In this document: positions 16,897 to 25,872 of the stretch, in pieces | How positions within the stretch are numbered: position 1 is the first letter of the stretch | Layout of the letters: the number at the start of each line of letters is the position of its first letter | Origin: Flavobacteriales bacterium | GTDB lineage: Bacteria; Bacteroidota; Bacteroidia; CAIKAF01 | Direction of reading: 5' to 3' | Assembly (NCBI GenBank): GCA_018401695.1 | Contig: JAGYKD010000001.1 | Location: forward strand, 536,016-600,015 | Length of the DNA stretch: 64,000 nucleotides | The notes under the pieces: model-generated | Database searches by the model: none | The model's input: only the letters and a program-made list of their open reading frames with translations | Told to the model about the DNA's origin: nothing | Translations under genes and position numbers: made by a program

Positions 16897-17045
16897 TTCA
16901 AGATGTTGCTTGGTCGAAATCTCCCTCCATGGAAACCGTGGGCCTCGGTTGAAACCCTGGGTTTCCATAATCCCCCACGATTGAAACCGTGGGTTGAGTT
17001 CGGAGCGCCCGGAAAACTACCCAAGGTTTAGCCAATACCATAGAA

Positions 17046-17205
17046 TAGCCCCCCGCCCCCAACGGAGGGCCAGACCCTGACCCGAGCTAGCCGCCCTTGG
17101 GCGAGGATTCCGGAATTAGGAGGAACCCAAAGCCCTAGGGCGGCTTGCTTGGGGCAGTGGGCTGACCGAAGTCAAGGGGCGGATAGCTTACAAACACCAT
17201 CTATG
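17046..17205. repeat. GC-rich hairpin element, copy H
   Basis: AGCCGCCCTTGGGC (about 17090) pairs with GCCCTAGGGCGGCT (about 17132) around the apex GAGGATTCCGGAATTAGGAG. The flanks are GC-rich. It belongs by structure, not by strict sequence, to the element family seen at ten or more gaps in the window. Confidence 0.55.
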
Positions 17206-17227
17206 GAACCGGGGCCCAATTCCTCCC

Positions 17228-19654
17228 TCATCCTCGAATGGAGGCAAATAGTGGCTTATGCTGTGGGTTTTGCTCCAACCAGCGGTCTATGGTTATCCGA
17301 TGCCGATGGGTGCCGTAAAAGTCTTTGAGGGTGGCCGCAACAGGTCCGGCAAGTCGGCGGTTGGCATGCCCCAAGGCCTGTGGTGCGGTTTCGAGCATGG
17401 CCTCCGTGAGGACGTTGAGCCGGTATAAGGCTTGCCAAGCTTGGGTACGGGCAATGAATTCATGGGCCGGGCTGCACAAATCTTGCAGGGCCGCCAAGGC
17501 TTCTTCGGCCTTTAGGCCATGCTGCACTTGCATTTCGAGCCGGGCTACCTCAAGGTTTTGACCCCGGTTGCCTTTGCCTTTTCCTGAAGCGGCTATCCAC
17601 CGAGCGGCCTCCTCAGGACGATGGCGGCACAACAGGCGCAGGGTGCTTTCCTGCAATTGATAAGAGGCATGGTCGAGCGCAAACTGAGCCACTAGCGGTT
17701 CTACCAGTGCGTCGGGTACCTGCTGCAACAATTCTACCGCTGCCTTTCGCACTTCTTGATCGGTGTCGCTCAGGGCCTTGGCAAACAGCTGCTGAACGGC
17801 CGGGTCTTCCCTGTGGCCGGTCAACTGCTGCAAGGCTTCGGCCTTTAGGGCGTGGAATTCTCCCTTGCGTTGAATGACTTGGCTGAGCAGGGGCAGGCGT
17901 TGGGCAAAATCCATGCTGCGCAGTTGTTGCAAGGCATAAAAGCGGTCCAAAACGCCTTCGGCCTTCTCTAGCATGGCCTTGAAATGCGTTTCCGGCTGTA
18001 CTTGCTTCATGCTTCCTAAAATGTGGCGGTTGGGATCTGCCAGCCAATAGCTTAGGTTCTTTTTGTCGGGAAGTTCAAGCCTTACGGTTTGCTCGGTTTT
18101 ATGGATTCGGGCTTCGGTTTGGACCTTGCTGCCGTCCTCAAAATGGGCTTCAAAGCGCATGGGCATGTCAAACACCGAATTGAGGGGACTTAGGTCCTGG
18201 CTTTGTTTTACGGTAAAGACCAAGACGCGGTTGGTGCCGGTTCCGCCCAATATTTCAGCGTTTACTTCGTACTGGGGTTCGCCGCCTTTGTACACCCATT
18301 GGTCCCAAAAATAATCGAGCGAAAGACCCAGGCCGTCTTGAAAGGCATTGAGCAAATCGTCGGAGTCTACATTGGCAAAGGCATGCCGCTGAAGGTATAG
18401 GCGTATGGCTTTGTTGTAGTTTTCGCGGCCTACCAAATGCCTCAGCATGTGCAGCACCACGGCACCTTTGGGGTAATAGCGCACCGTACCGGCTTGGGTG
18501 TGGGCAATGGGCATAAGGTCGGCCTGGGAGGCTTTAAGGGCGCTTTGGGCGGCCTGGTAGCGTTTCCAATCGTAATGGTCTTTGCCAAACACCTCCTGCT
18601 CGTACATCATATTGTAAAAGGTGGCAAAGCTTTCTTGGAGCCAATGGTGTTGCAAGGAGCGGGCGGTAACCAGGTCGCCAAACCATTGGTGGGCCAATTC
18701 GTGGGCATTCACAGCTACATAATTTCGGTCGTGGTAGCCATGATTGTCCACCAAAAAGAAGTCGCCAAAAATGGTGGCCGTGGTGTTTTCCATGGCGCCG
18801 TACATAAAGTCTTGCACGGGCACCTGAGCATAGCTGCCCCAGGGGTATGGATATCCGATTTCTTTTTCGAAGAAATCAAACATTTCCACCGAATAGCGGT
18901 AGGTGGGTTCGGCCTGTTCGGGATGTTCCGGGTAGTACAGCAAACGCATGGGTACTCCGGAGGCGGATTGTTTCTCCAGCACCTCATATTTGCCGATGCC
19001 CAGCATCATTAAATAGGAGGCGTGGGGGTAGGGCATGCGGTAGTGCCAGCGTGTGGTGCCGTTGCCTTGTTTTTTCTTTTCTATGAGTTTTCCGTTGGAA
19101 ACCACTTCAAAATCGGAATCAAATTCCAATTGAATTTCGGAGATTACCTTGTCGTTTTGGCCATCGTACATGGGAATCCAATGGCGGTTGTCGATGCCCT
19201 GGCCCTGGGTCCAAATTTGCTTGCGGCACCGTCCGGTGGGGTCGTCCCAGCCAATAAAGTAGAGGCCTTTTTTGGGTTTTGCCCGGTAGCTTATGCGCAG
19301 GCTGTGGAGGGTAGCAGTATCCGGACTTTGGGCAAAGGGGATGCGAATGCCATTTGCTTCGGGCGCATAGGCATGGGGTTTTCCGTCTAAGCTAAGGGAT
19401 TGGATGCTCATTCCGGGGGCATCTAAAAAGAAAGATTCCACCCCCAGGCGTTTGGCTTTGAAGGTATGGGTAACGGTACCTTTAACCAGGCCGGAGTCGG
19501 GAACAAAGTTTAGGTTCAGTTTCAGCTCTAAAAAATCCAGGCCATGTTCGCGTGGGGCGGCGTCTTGGTCTTGGGCATAGGTGCGCAAGGGATGCTGAGC
19601 GGTCAATACCGTAGTCAGGCCAAGACCTGCCAAAACAAAAAGCTTACGAAGCAT
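17228..19654 (-). CDS. M1-family zinc aminopeptidase, secreted
   Basis: A protein of 808 residues from the ATG at 19654. The ORF track's earlier start at 19669 is a TTG. It begins with a signal peptide (MLRKLFVLAGLGLTTVLTAQ). The M1 signatures are intact: substrate motif GAMENTTATIFGD, zinc site HELAHQWFGDLVT and the third ligand Glu 18 residues on in HHWLQESFATF. A HEAT-like C-terminal region follows. It would remove N-terminal residues from peptides in the periplasm or outside. It lies 18 bp after the M16 peptidase gene on the same strand, so the two probably form one peptide-degrading operon. Confidence 0.93.
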   Translation of the reverse strand: MLRKLFVLAGLGLTTVLTAQHPLRTYAQDQDAAPREHGLDFLELKLNLNFVPDSGLVKGTVTHTFKAKRLGVESFFLDAPGMSIQSLSLDGKPHAYAPEANGIRIPFAQSPDTATLHSLRISYRAKPKKGLYFIGWDDPTGRCRKQIWTQGQGIDNRHWIPMYDGQNDKVISEIQLEFDSDFEVVSNGKLIEKKKQGNGTTRWHYRMPYPHASYLMMLGIGKYEVLEKQSASGVPMRLLYYPEHPEQAEPTYRYSVEMFDFFEKEIGYPYPWGSYAQVPVQDFMYGAMENTTATIFGDFFLVDNHGYHDRNYVAVNAHELAHQWFGDLVTARSLQHHWLQESFATFYNMMYEQEVFGKDHYDWKRYQAAQSALKASQADLMPIAHTQAGTVRYYPKGAVVLHMLRHLVGRENYNKAIRLYLQRHAFANVDSDDLLNAFQDGLGLSLDYFWDQWVYKGGEPQYEVNAEILGGTGTNRVLVFTVKQSQDLSPLNSVFDMPMRFEAHFEDGSKVQTEARIHKTEQTVRLELPDKKNLSYWLADPNRHILGSMKQVQPETHFKAMLEKAEGVLDRFYALQQLRSMDFAQRLPLLSQVIQRKGEFHALKAEALQQLTGHREDPAVQQLFAKALSDTDQEVRKAAVELLQQVPDALVEPLVAQFALDHASYQLQESTLRLLCRHRPEEAARWIAASGKGKGNRGQNLEVARLEMQVQHGLKAEEALAALQDLCSPAHEFIARTQAWQALYRLNVLTEAMLETAPQALGHANRRLAGPVAATLKDFYGTHRHRITIDRWLEQNPQHKPLFASIRG

Positions 19655-19672
19655 AAAAGATAAAGTCAAAAA

Positions 19673-22498
19673 TTAGGGAATGGGATTGCCTTGGGCATCG
19701 ATTACCTCCATGGGGTAACCCAGTTTTTCAAGGGGTTTTCGGATGGATTCGGCATCGCCTACGACTACAATAAATCCGCGGTCGTAGCGCAATTCCTGTT
19801 GCATAAGGTCGGCATAGGTTTGCTTGGTCATATCGGCCAGCATGTCTTGTTGAATTTTGGTGTATTCCAGAGGGAGGTTGTATTCCAAAATTTGAGCAAT
19901 CATGCCGGCACGTTGCCATGGAGCCTCATAATTAAGGGCATCGCGTTGACCGATAGAGCTTCGGGTAAAGGCGATTTCTTCGTCGCTTGGTCCTTCTTCT
20001 TTGTATTTCTTGAGTTCTTTAACGATTTCCACAATGGTTTTGTCGGTAGATTCTTTAAGAAAAGCACCGGAGACCAGGTAATACCCATAGAATCGATTCC
20101 CTCTAAAACCGCTGCGCACGCCATAGGTATAGCCTTTGTCCTCGCGCAAATTGAGATTCAATCGGCTGTTGAACGCACCCCCAAGCACGTAATTGGCAAC
20201 GTTGAGTTGGTAATACAGTCCGGTGGCGCTGTAGGGAGGCCCGTCAAACGCGTAGCGAATTTCGGATTGAGCCGCACCGGGTTTATCTACCAAAATAATT
20301 TTTGTTTTTTCGGGAAAACGCGTGTCGGCTGCCCCCAAATATGCTTTTTGCATGCGGGAAGGCATTTTGGAAAGGAAGGACAATGAGGGTAAAATATTGT
20401 CGGGGTGGTCGATTCCAACCACTGCGACCCGCACCAAGGCGGGAGAAAAGACTCGGTCGCGGAAGCCCATTACGTCGGCCAATTCCATACGGCTAATGAT
20501 TTCTTTGGTTCCATTGCCGCTGATGCCCAACACATGGTTGGGGAACATGTATTTGAATAGGGTTTTATTGGCTAATTCGCCTGCATTGTTTTCCTCGTTG
20601 GCAACGTCTTCGAGCTGTTCTTTTTTAACCCGCTGAAATTCTTCTTCATTAAAGGCGGGTTCCAGGAGCATTTCTTCCAAAATAGCCAATGCCTTGTCAA
20701 TGTTGGCAAAGGGAGCACGGACATTAAAGCCCATTTCGTCCTGGGTGGCAAAGGCAGAGACTTCGGCTCCGAGCAAATCCATGCGGTCGCGCAAATCCTC
20801 TTTGCTGCTCTTTTTGGTCGATTCATTGAGCATGGCCGCCGTGAGTTTTGCCAATCCTGCTTCGTGTATGCCTTCGGCCATTCGGCCACCCGGCCAGCTT
20901 AGGCGTACCGAAACCAGAGGAACCTCATCGTAAGGTGCGCCCATAACTTTGCCGCCTTCGGGCAAATCGGCTTCCCAGGTAGGGGGCAATTGCACCACAG
21001 GATTTGGTCCTGGTATGGGACGAAGGCTTCGGTCAAAGGTATCTTTGGCTTTGCGATAGTTTAGGTTATCGTACATGCTCAAATCGGGCGAAAAGCCTTT
21101 GGGTACTTCCGGCCTTCCGGCATTGTCAGGTGCTGCAATTAGGTCTGAGCCCCCTTTGGGGACACAACTTAAATGCACGGCATAAGCCCCTTTGATGTAT
21201 TTCTTGAACACCCGCATCAAGTCTTCGGGCCTAAGCTTCTTGTACTTTTCTAAATCTTCACCTATTTGGTTGGGATTACCGGTAAAGGTTTCGTAGGCGG
21301 CTAAAGCAGAAGCCTTTCCACGAATGGTGGCCAAAGTACTGAGCTGGCCAGACTCGTATTGAGCCGCAAACCGGTCAATATCCTCTTGCTTAAAGCCGCG
21401 TTTTTCTACCGCATCAAATAAGGAGTCCAGGAGTCGGTGCATTTCCGCCAAGGGCTTGTTGGGATAAGCCATAATGCCAAAGCCCATTGCTCCGGCCAAC
21501 TCACTGCAAGGATGGCTGGCATAAGCGGTTCGAGCCAAACCTCCTTTTACAAAGGTTTGGTACATCATGGAGCTTTCGCCACCGCCCAAAACATCGGCCA
21601 CCACATCCAGAGCCGGCTCATCGGGGTGACGGGCCTCCACGGTTGGGGAACTAATGTACAGCATGGGGAACCTCACCTTATCTTCGTAGGAAACGTATTT
21701 GTCACCATCCAATTGGGTGGGCATAGGATCCATATCTTCTACCTCATGGCCTTTAGGAATGGAGCCAAAATATTTCTCTACCCAAGCTAATGCTTGCTCT
21801 TTTTCAAAATCACCTGCAATGGTTAGGGTGGCATTGTTGGGTCCATACCAGCGCAAAAAGAAACGCTTGAGGTCGTCTAGCGTTGCCGCATTCAAATCTT
21901 CGATGTACCCAATGGTTGACCAAGAATAGGGATGGCCAAAGGGATACAATGCTTCAATGGTTTTTTCGTACACCAAACCATAGGGGCGGTTGTCGTAGCG
22001 CTGGCCTCTTTCATTTTTTACGGTGGCGCGCTGCACTTCAAATTTTTCTTGAGTCACCGCGTCCAGAAAAAATCCCATGCGGTCGGCTTCCAGCCAAAGC
22101 GCTGTTTCCAATTGATTGGCCGGCATGGTTTCAAAATAGTTGGTGCGGTCGGTATTGGTGGTTCCGTTGAGGGTGCCTCCCGACTCGGTAACTATTTTAA
22201 AATGCTCTTCGTCGGCCACGTTGTCGGAGCCCTGAAACATCATGTGTTCAAAGAAGTGGGCAAATCCGGATCTGCCGGGTACTTCTCGTGCCGATCCCAC
22301 ATGGTAGGTTACGTCTACGTGTACCATGGGGTCGGAATTGTCTTGGTGTAGCAGTACCACCAGGCCGTTGGGCAGGCTATACTTTTCGTAAGGAATAACC
22401 AAGCCGTTCGACTCCGTATCTTCCACTTTTTCAATCAATGTAGGCTGCGCAAAGGCTACTGCAGATGCGGCCCAGAAGCAAACAAATAAAGCTTTCAT
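19673..22498 (-). CDS. M16-family (pitrilysin-like) zinc protease, secreted
   Basis: A 941-residue protein with signal peptide MKALFVCFWAASAVAFA. The active N-terminal half has the inverted zinc motif HFFEH in GFAHFFEHMMFQGSDNV, followed by the distal Glu region (NERGQRYDNRPYGLVYEKT). The second half is the inactive M16_C-type repeat, with the usual R/Y region (FNSRLNLNLREDKGYTYGVRSGF). Two tandem M16 modules in one chain are the usual Bacteroidetes layout. It probably cuts short peptides in the periplasm. First gene of a likely operon with the M1 peptidase. Confidence 0.93.
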   Translation of the reverse strand: MKALFVCFWAASAVAFAQPTLIEKVEDTESNGLVIPYEKYSLPNGLVVLLHQDNSDPMVHVDVTYHVGSAREVPGRSGFAHFFEHMMFQGSDNVADEEHFKIVTESGGTLNGTTNTDRTNYFETMPANQLETALWLEADRMGFFLDAVTQEKFEVQRATVKNERGQRYDNRPYGLVYEKTIEALYPFGHPYSWSTIGYIEDLNAATLDDLKRFFLRWYGPNNATLTIAGDFEKEQALAWVEKYFGSIPKGHEVEDMDPMPTQLDGDKYVSYEDKVRFPMLYISSPTVEARHPDEPALDVVADVLGGGESSMMYQTFVKGGLARTAYASHPCSELAGAMGFGIMAYPNKPLAEMHRLLDSLFDAVEKRGFKQEDIDRFAAQYESGQLSTLATIRGKASALAAYETFTGNPNQIGEDLEKYKKLRPEDLMRVFKKYIKGAYAVHLSCVPKGGSDLIAAPDNAGRPEVPKGFSPDLSMYDNLNYRKAKDTFDRSLRPIPGPNPVVQLPPTWEADLPEGGKVMGAPYDEVPLVSVRLSWPGGRMAEGIHEAGLAKLTAAMLNESTKKSSKEDLRDRMDLLGAEVSAFATQDEMGFNVRAPFANIDKALAILEEMLLEPAFNEEEFQRVKKEQLEDVANEENNAGELANKTLFKYMFPNHVLGISGNGTKEIISRMELADVMGFRDRVFSPALVRVAVVGIDHPDNILPSLSFLSKMPSRMQKAYLGAADTRFPEKTKIILVDKPGAAQSEIRYAFDGPPYSATGLYYQLNVANYVLGGAFNSRLNLNLREDKGYTYGVRSGFRGNRFYGYYLVSGAFLKESTDKTIVEIVKELKKYKEEGPSDEEIAFTRSSIGQRDALNYEAPWQRAGMIAQILEYNLPLEYTKIQQDMLADMTKQTYADLMQQELRYDRGFIVVVGDAESIRKPLEKLGYPMEVIDAQGNPIP

Positions 22499-22779
22499 GG
22501 CATGAAAATACAGAAAAGTGCCATAAGTTTTCGGTACAATCGTGCTAGTTTTGGCTCCTTTGAGAAGGGATGGTTGGCTTAGAAAGCTACCAAGCTCCTG
22601 TGTCCAGGCAAGGTTTCGAAAGGCAAAACCGAAAAAACAACTACCTTTAGTAGCGAAAAACGCGATTCAATGCCTTGGTTTTTATTTCGTGCATGGTGCA
22701 TTGGGCGGCTACAATGTTGCCTTTTCGCCTGCTGTTTTTCGAAAGCATGGAACAGCTTTCCTAAAAAGGAGGTAGAGCT

Positions 22780-23853
22780 ATGCCCATAAAACGTATCCTC
22801 TGGTTTGCCAATTATAGCCCGGAAGGCATTAGCGTTCGGTACCGGGGCCTGTTTGTATTGCAAGAATTGCAAAAATCACAGGGCATCCGCTACCATTTTG
22901 TTTACCCCGGCTATCGGCCCAAACAACTGCTTCATTTTGGGCTTGGCCTACTCATGGCGCTTTTTTATTCAAGAAAACATACCGTGGTGGTGTTTCAAAA
23001 GCTGCATACCGATGGAACATATGTGCGTTTACTCAAAGTATTGCTTAGGTTAAGACCTAAGTCTTGCTTTTACGATACCGACGATGCGGACTTTTTGAGG
23101 TATCCCCCAAACAACATTCTTTTTTTCATTAAGCATTGCTCGGCGACCCTTGTAGGCAGCCAATGGCTTTGCCGGTATGTGGCATCGGAGGGCGGTACAC
23201 CTGTTTTTCTCAGCTCGGCGGTTATAGACCATAAGCACCAAAAAAGCCAAAAAAACGCCTTATTTCATGTAGGTTGGATAGGCGACTATGCTGCACTAAA
23301 CACCAGAGACCATGCGGAGCTTAGCCATAGAGAAAGTTTGCATCGGCTGTTGTTTCCGGCATTGAAAACACTAAACTTCACGTTCAAATTAACGCTCTTA
23401 GGAATTATTCATCCGGAGGACAAGCAAGAAGTGGAGCAGCTTTTTAAACACCACCCCAACATCCAACTGAACCTCCCCTTAGACGTAGATTGGCTTGACG
23501 AAGACAAGGTCTATTCCGTAATTAAAACATTTGATGTAGGCGTTTCGCCCATGCTAGACCACGACTACAACCAAGCCAAGTCGGCATTCAAAGCCAAGCA
23601 ATACTTGTCGTGCAAAGTCCCCGTTTTGGCCAGCCCCACGGGCGAAAATTCAGCGGTGGTTCATCACCAAAAAAACGGGTTTCTGTGCCACACGGCGGAG
23701 GATTTCGCCCGCTATTTAACGTTTTTTCATGATATGCCGGCACAGGAGTACCAAAACCGGTTGGAGCACATAGAAGATTACAAGGCTTCCTTTGGTATGG
23801 CTCAATACGCTCAAAAACTCCTAAGCCATTTGAATTTTGAGGGCGATTCCTAA
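22780..23853 (+). CDS. Glycosyltransferase, GT-B fold
   Basis: A 357-residue protein. The N-terminus (KRILWFANYSPEGISVRYRG) and the C-terminal donor-binding part (VGVSPMLDHDYNQAKSAFKAKQYLSCKVPVLASPTGENSAVVHHQKNGFL) match group-1/4 glycosyltransferases; the FKAKQYLSCKVPVLASP stretch is the usual nucleotide-sugar region. No signal peptide; it is probably a cytoplasmic or membrane-associated enzyme making a surface glycan. The sugar and acceptor are unknown and no other glycan genes are near. The 280-bp gap before it holds nothing recognisable. Confidence 0.85.
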   Translation: MPIKRILWFANYSPEGISVRYRGLFVLQELQKSQGIRYHFVYPGYRPKQLLHFGLGLLMALFYSRKHTVVVFQKLHTDGTYVRLLKVLLRLRPKSCFYDTDDADFLRYPPNNILFFIKHCSATLVGSQWLCRYVASEGGTPVFLSSAVIDHKHQKSQKNALFHVGWIGDYAALNTRDHAELSHRESLHRLLFPALKTLNFTFKLTLLGIIHPEDKQEVEQLFKHHPNIQLNLPLDVDWLDEDKVYSVIKTFDVGVSPMLDHDYNQAKSAFKAKQYLSCKVPVLASPTGENSAVVHHQKNGFLCHTAEDFARYLTFFHDMPAQEYQNRLEHIEDYKASFGMAQYAQKLLSHLNFEGDS

Positions 23854-23953
23854 TGCCTATGGAACGTGTTCGCCGGCCCTCCTTCGCCTTTTGCTCCATG
23901 AAAAACCCTAAACATTTTCAGCGCTTTGGCCTTTATTCCCATAAACACCGCCT

Positions 23954-25255
23954 GTGACTCCCAAAAAAGCGCTTCTTTGGTTCCGCAACGACCTGCGCCT
24001 CGACGACCATGAGGTCCTCGCTCAATTGCCCGAATCGGTATACCAATTGCTTTGCGTCTTCTGCATAGACCCCAGAGATTGGGAAAGCCAAGACCCGGGA
24101 ATTTCCAGAACCGGGCCCTTTAGAACTCAGTTTTTATTGGAAAGTCTGCATCAGTTAAGGCATGATTTGCGGGCCCGCGGCAACGACCTTTTGGTGCGCA
24201 TGGGACCTCCCGAATTGGTGATCCCTGAAATCTCTCAAGCCTGGGATCCCGACATCATTTATTTCGAAAAAGAAATGGCTCCCTACGAAAACCAGGTAGA
24301 GGTGGAGCTTATAAATAACGTGCGCAGCCGCTGGTTCATTAAAACCTATTACGGAAAAAGCCTCATCCACCCCCTGGATTTACCTTTCGACATCGATCAA
24401 CTGCCGGATGTATTCACCAAATTCAGAAACTTGGTCGAAAAAAAAGCTTCTTTACGGCCTCCCTACCCGGCCCCCGAAAAGTTGCCTCCCTATCCTCATG
24501 AAGAATGGCCCGTGCACGACATTCCCGAATTTGAGGAGCTTTGTAAGGAAGCACTACCCAACCAGGAAGCAAAGGCCCAATTCCAATATTCCGGCGGCGA
24601 AAAAAAAGCCCTGGAACACCTAAACGCCTATTTTTCGGTGCCCGAAAAAGCACAGAATTACAAGGAAACCCGCAACGGACTTCTGGGCGGCCATTTTTCG
24701 ACCCGTTTTAGCGCCTGGTTATCCATGGGCAATCTGTCTCCCAGACGCATTATGCAGCAGCTCAAGGAATTTGAAGCCGAACATGGGGCCAACGATTCTA
24801 CCTATTGGATATTCTTTGAACTGCTTTGGAGGGACTATTTTCGCTTTGCCGTGTGGAAATACGAAGAAAAGTTTTTCCAAAAAAACGGCATCAAAAACCA
24901 AGCTCCTGCCATGCAAGCCCATTTGGGAAGATTCGAACAATGGCGCACCGGACAAACCGGACAGCCCTTTGTAGATGCTTGCATGCGCGAATTGCTCCAT
25001 ACCGGATTTATGAGCAATAGGGGCAGACAAAATGTGGCCAGCTATTTGGTTAAAGATTTGAATGTAGACTGGCGCTGGGGAGCTGCCTGGTTCGAAAATC
25101 GACTCATTGACTACGACCCTTGTTCCAATTACGGCAATTGGGCCTACGTGGCCGGAGTGGGCAACGACCCAAGGCCCAACCGATGGTTCAATGTAGAACG
25201 CCAAGCCGAAATGTACGACCCCGAACAAAGCTTTCAGCACCATTGGCTCTCCTAA
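23954..25255 (+). CDS. Cryptochrome DASH / deoxyribodipyrimidine photolyase
   Basis: A 433-residue flavoprotein of the photolyase/cryptochrome family. The start is a GTG (GTGACTCCC). The N-terminal alpha/beta antenna domain begins KKALLWFRNDLRLDDHE. The FAD domain has YFSVPEKAQNYKETRNGLLG, FSTRFSAWLSMGNLSPRRI, WRDYFRFAVWKYEEKFF and the DASH-type end ENRLIDYDPCSNYGNWAYVAGVGNDPRPNRWFN. DASH proteins repair pyrimidine dimers, mainly in single-stranded DNA, using blue light. The stop overlaps the likely start of the next gene, and a second photolyase follows, so this is a light-repair cluster. Confidence 0.93.
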   Translation: MTPKKALLWFRNDLRLDDHEVLAQLPESVYQLLCVFCIDPRDWESQDPGISRTGPFRTQFLLESLHQLRHDLRARGNDLLVRMGPPELVIPEISQAWDPDIIYFEKEMAPYENQVEVELINNVRSRWFIKTYYGKSLIHPLDLPFDIDQLPDVFTKFRNLVEKKASLRPPYPAPEKLPPYPHEEWPVHDIPEFEELCKEALPNQEAKAQFQYSGGEKKALEHLNAYFSVPEKAQNYKETRNGLLGGHFSTRFSAWLSMGNLSPRRIMQQLKEFEAEHGANDSTYWIFFELLWRDYFRFAVWKYEEKFFQKNGIKNQAPAMQAHLGRFEQWRTGQTGQPFVDACMRELLHTGFMSNRGRQNVASYLVKDLNVDWRWGAAWFENRLIDYDPCSNYGNWAYVAGVGNDPRPNRWFNVERQAEMYDPEQSFQHHWLS

Positions 25256-25848
25256 GCTTTGCCGGTATTGATTTCGGGGCAAAAACCGCCGGAACTACCG
25301 CCTGGTGTCAACTCGGCCCTCTGGGGTGGGTATGGGAACAGTGCCCCAAAGGACAGGATGCCGACCTTTGGCTGGAACACATGGTGCAAAACCACGCTCC
25401 CCAAGCTTTATATATCGACGCCCCTTTAAGTCTTCCCAGGGCATGCATCGCTCCCAGCCCCACCGGCGATTTTGCCTTCCGAAGCGCCGACCGGCAGCTC
25501 CAAGCCATGAGCCCCATGTTTTTGGGAGGCCTCACCGCCCGTGCCATGCGCCTGGCTTGCCGATTTAGAGAACAAGGCATTCCATGCCACGAAGTATATC
25601 CCGCCCACAGCGCTTCTTTGCTCTTCCCTAAACCGTGGTACAAAAAAGGGAAATACCAAATCCCGGAACTCGTTTCCGCTCTTGCTCCTCGCCTGCCCAA
25701 AGCTCCGCCTTCCTTTGACCAACGCAACGAACATCGCTTCGACGCCCTTTTGGCTTGGTTTACGGGTCTTCAACATCAGCTGGGCAACACCGAGTGGATT
25801 GGCGATCCCGAAGAAGGCTGTGTTTTAACTGTCCGTATACCTAACTAA
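25243..25848 (+). CDS. DUF429-like predicted nuclease-fold protein
   Basis: A protein of about 200 residues. The ORF track starts at 25120, inside the photolyase in another frame; the family-like sequence begins at LALLSFAGIDFGAKTAGTTAW, so I place the start at the TTG at 25243, overlapping the photolyase stop. The RNase H-like first strand with Asp (FAGIDFG), a second acidic strand (ALYIDAPLSLP) and a late HRFDALLAWFTG are typical of DUF429. The molecular function is not known. Position between two photolyase genes suggests a DNA-related role, but that is only context. Confidence 0.7.
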   Translation: MALLSFAGIDFGAKTAGTTAWCQLGPLGWVWEQCPKGQDADLWLEHMVQNHAPQALYIDAPLSLPRACIAPSPTGDFAFRSADRQLQAMSPMFLGGLTARAMRLACRFREQGIPCHEVYPAHSASLLFPKPWYKKGKYQIPELVSALAPRLPKAPPSFDQRNEHRFDALLAWFTGLQHQLGNTEWIGDPEEGCVLTVRIPN

Positions 25849-25872
25849 ACCCTACGTTAATCCAACTAAACC

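Larger units (their letters stand above)
16510..17227. other. Gene-free gap with AT-rich left half and repeat-rich right half
   Basis: The left half (to about 16800) is AT-rich with no believable gene. The right half holds a perfect 15-bp inverted repeat (16860-16896), degenerate copies of the CCCACGG palindrome near 16935-16995 (ACCGTGGGCCTCGGTTGAAA and CCCACGATTGAAACCGTGGG), and GC-rich hairpin copy H. The gap marks the right edge of the AT-rich defence island. Confidence 0.6.
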
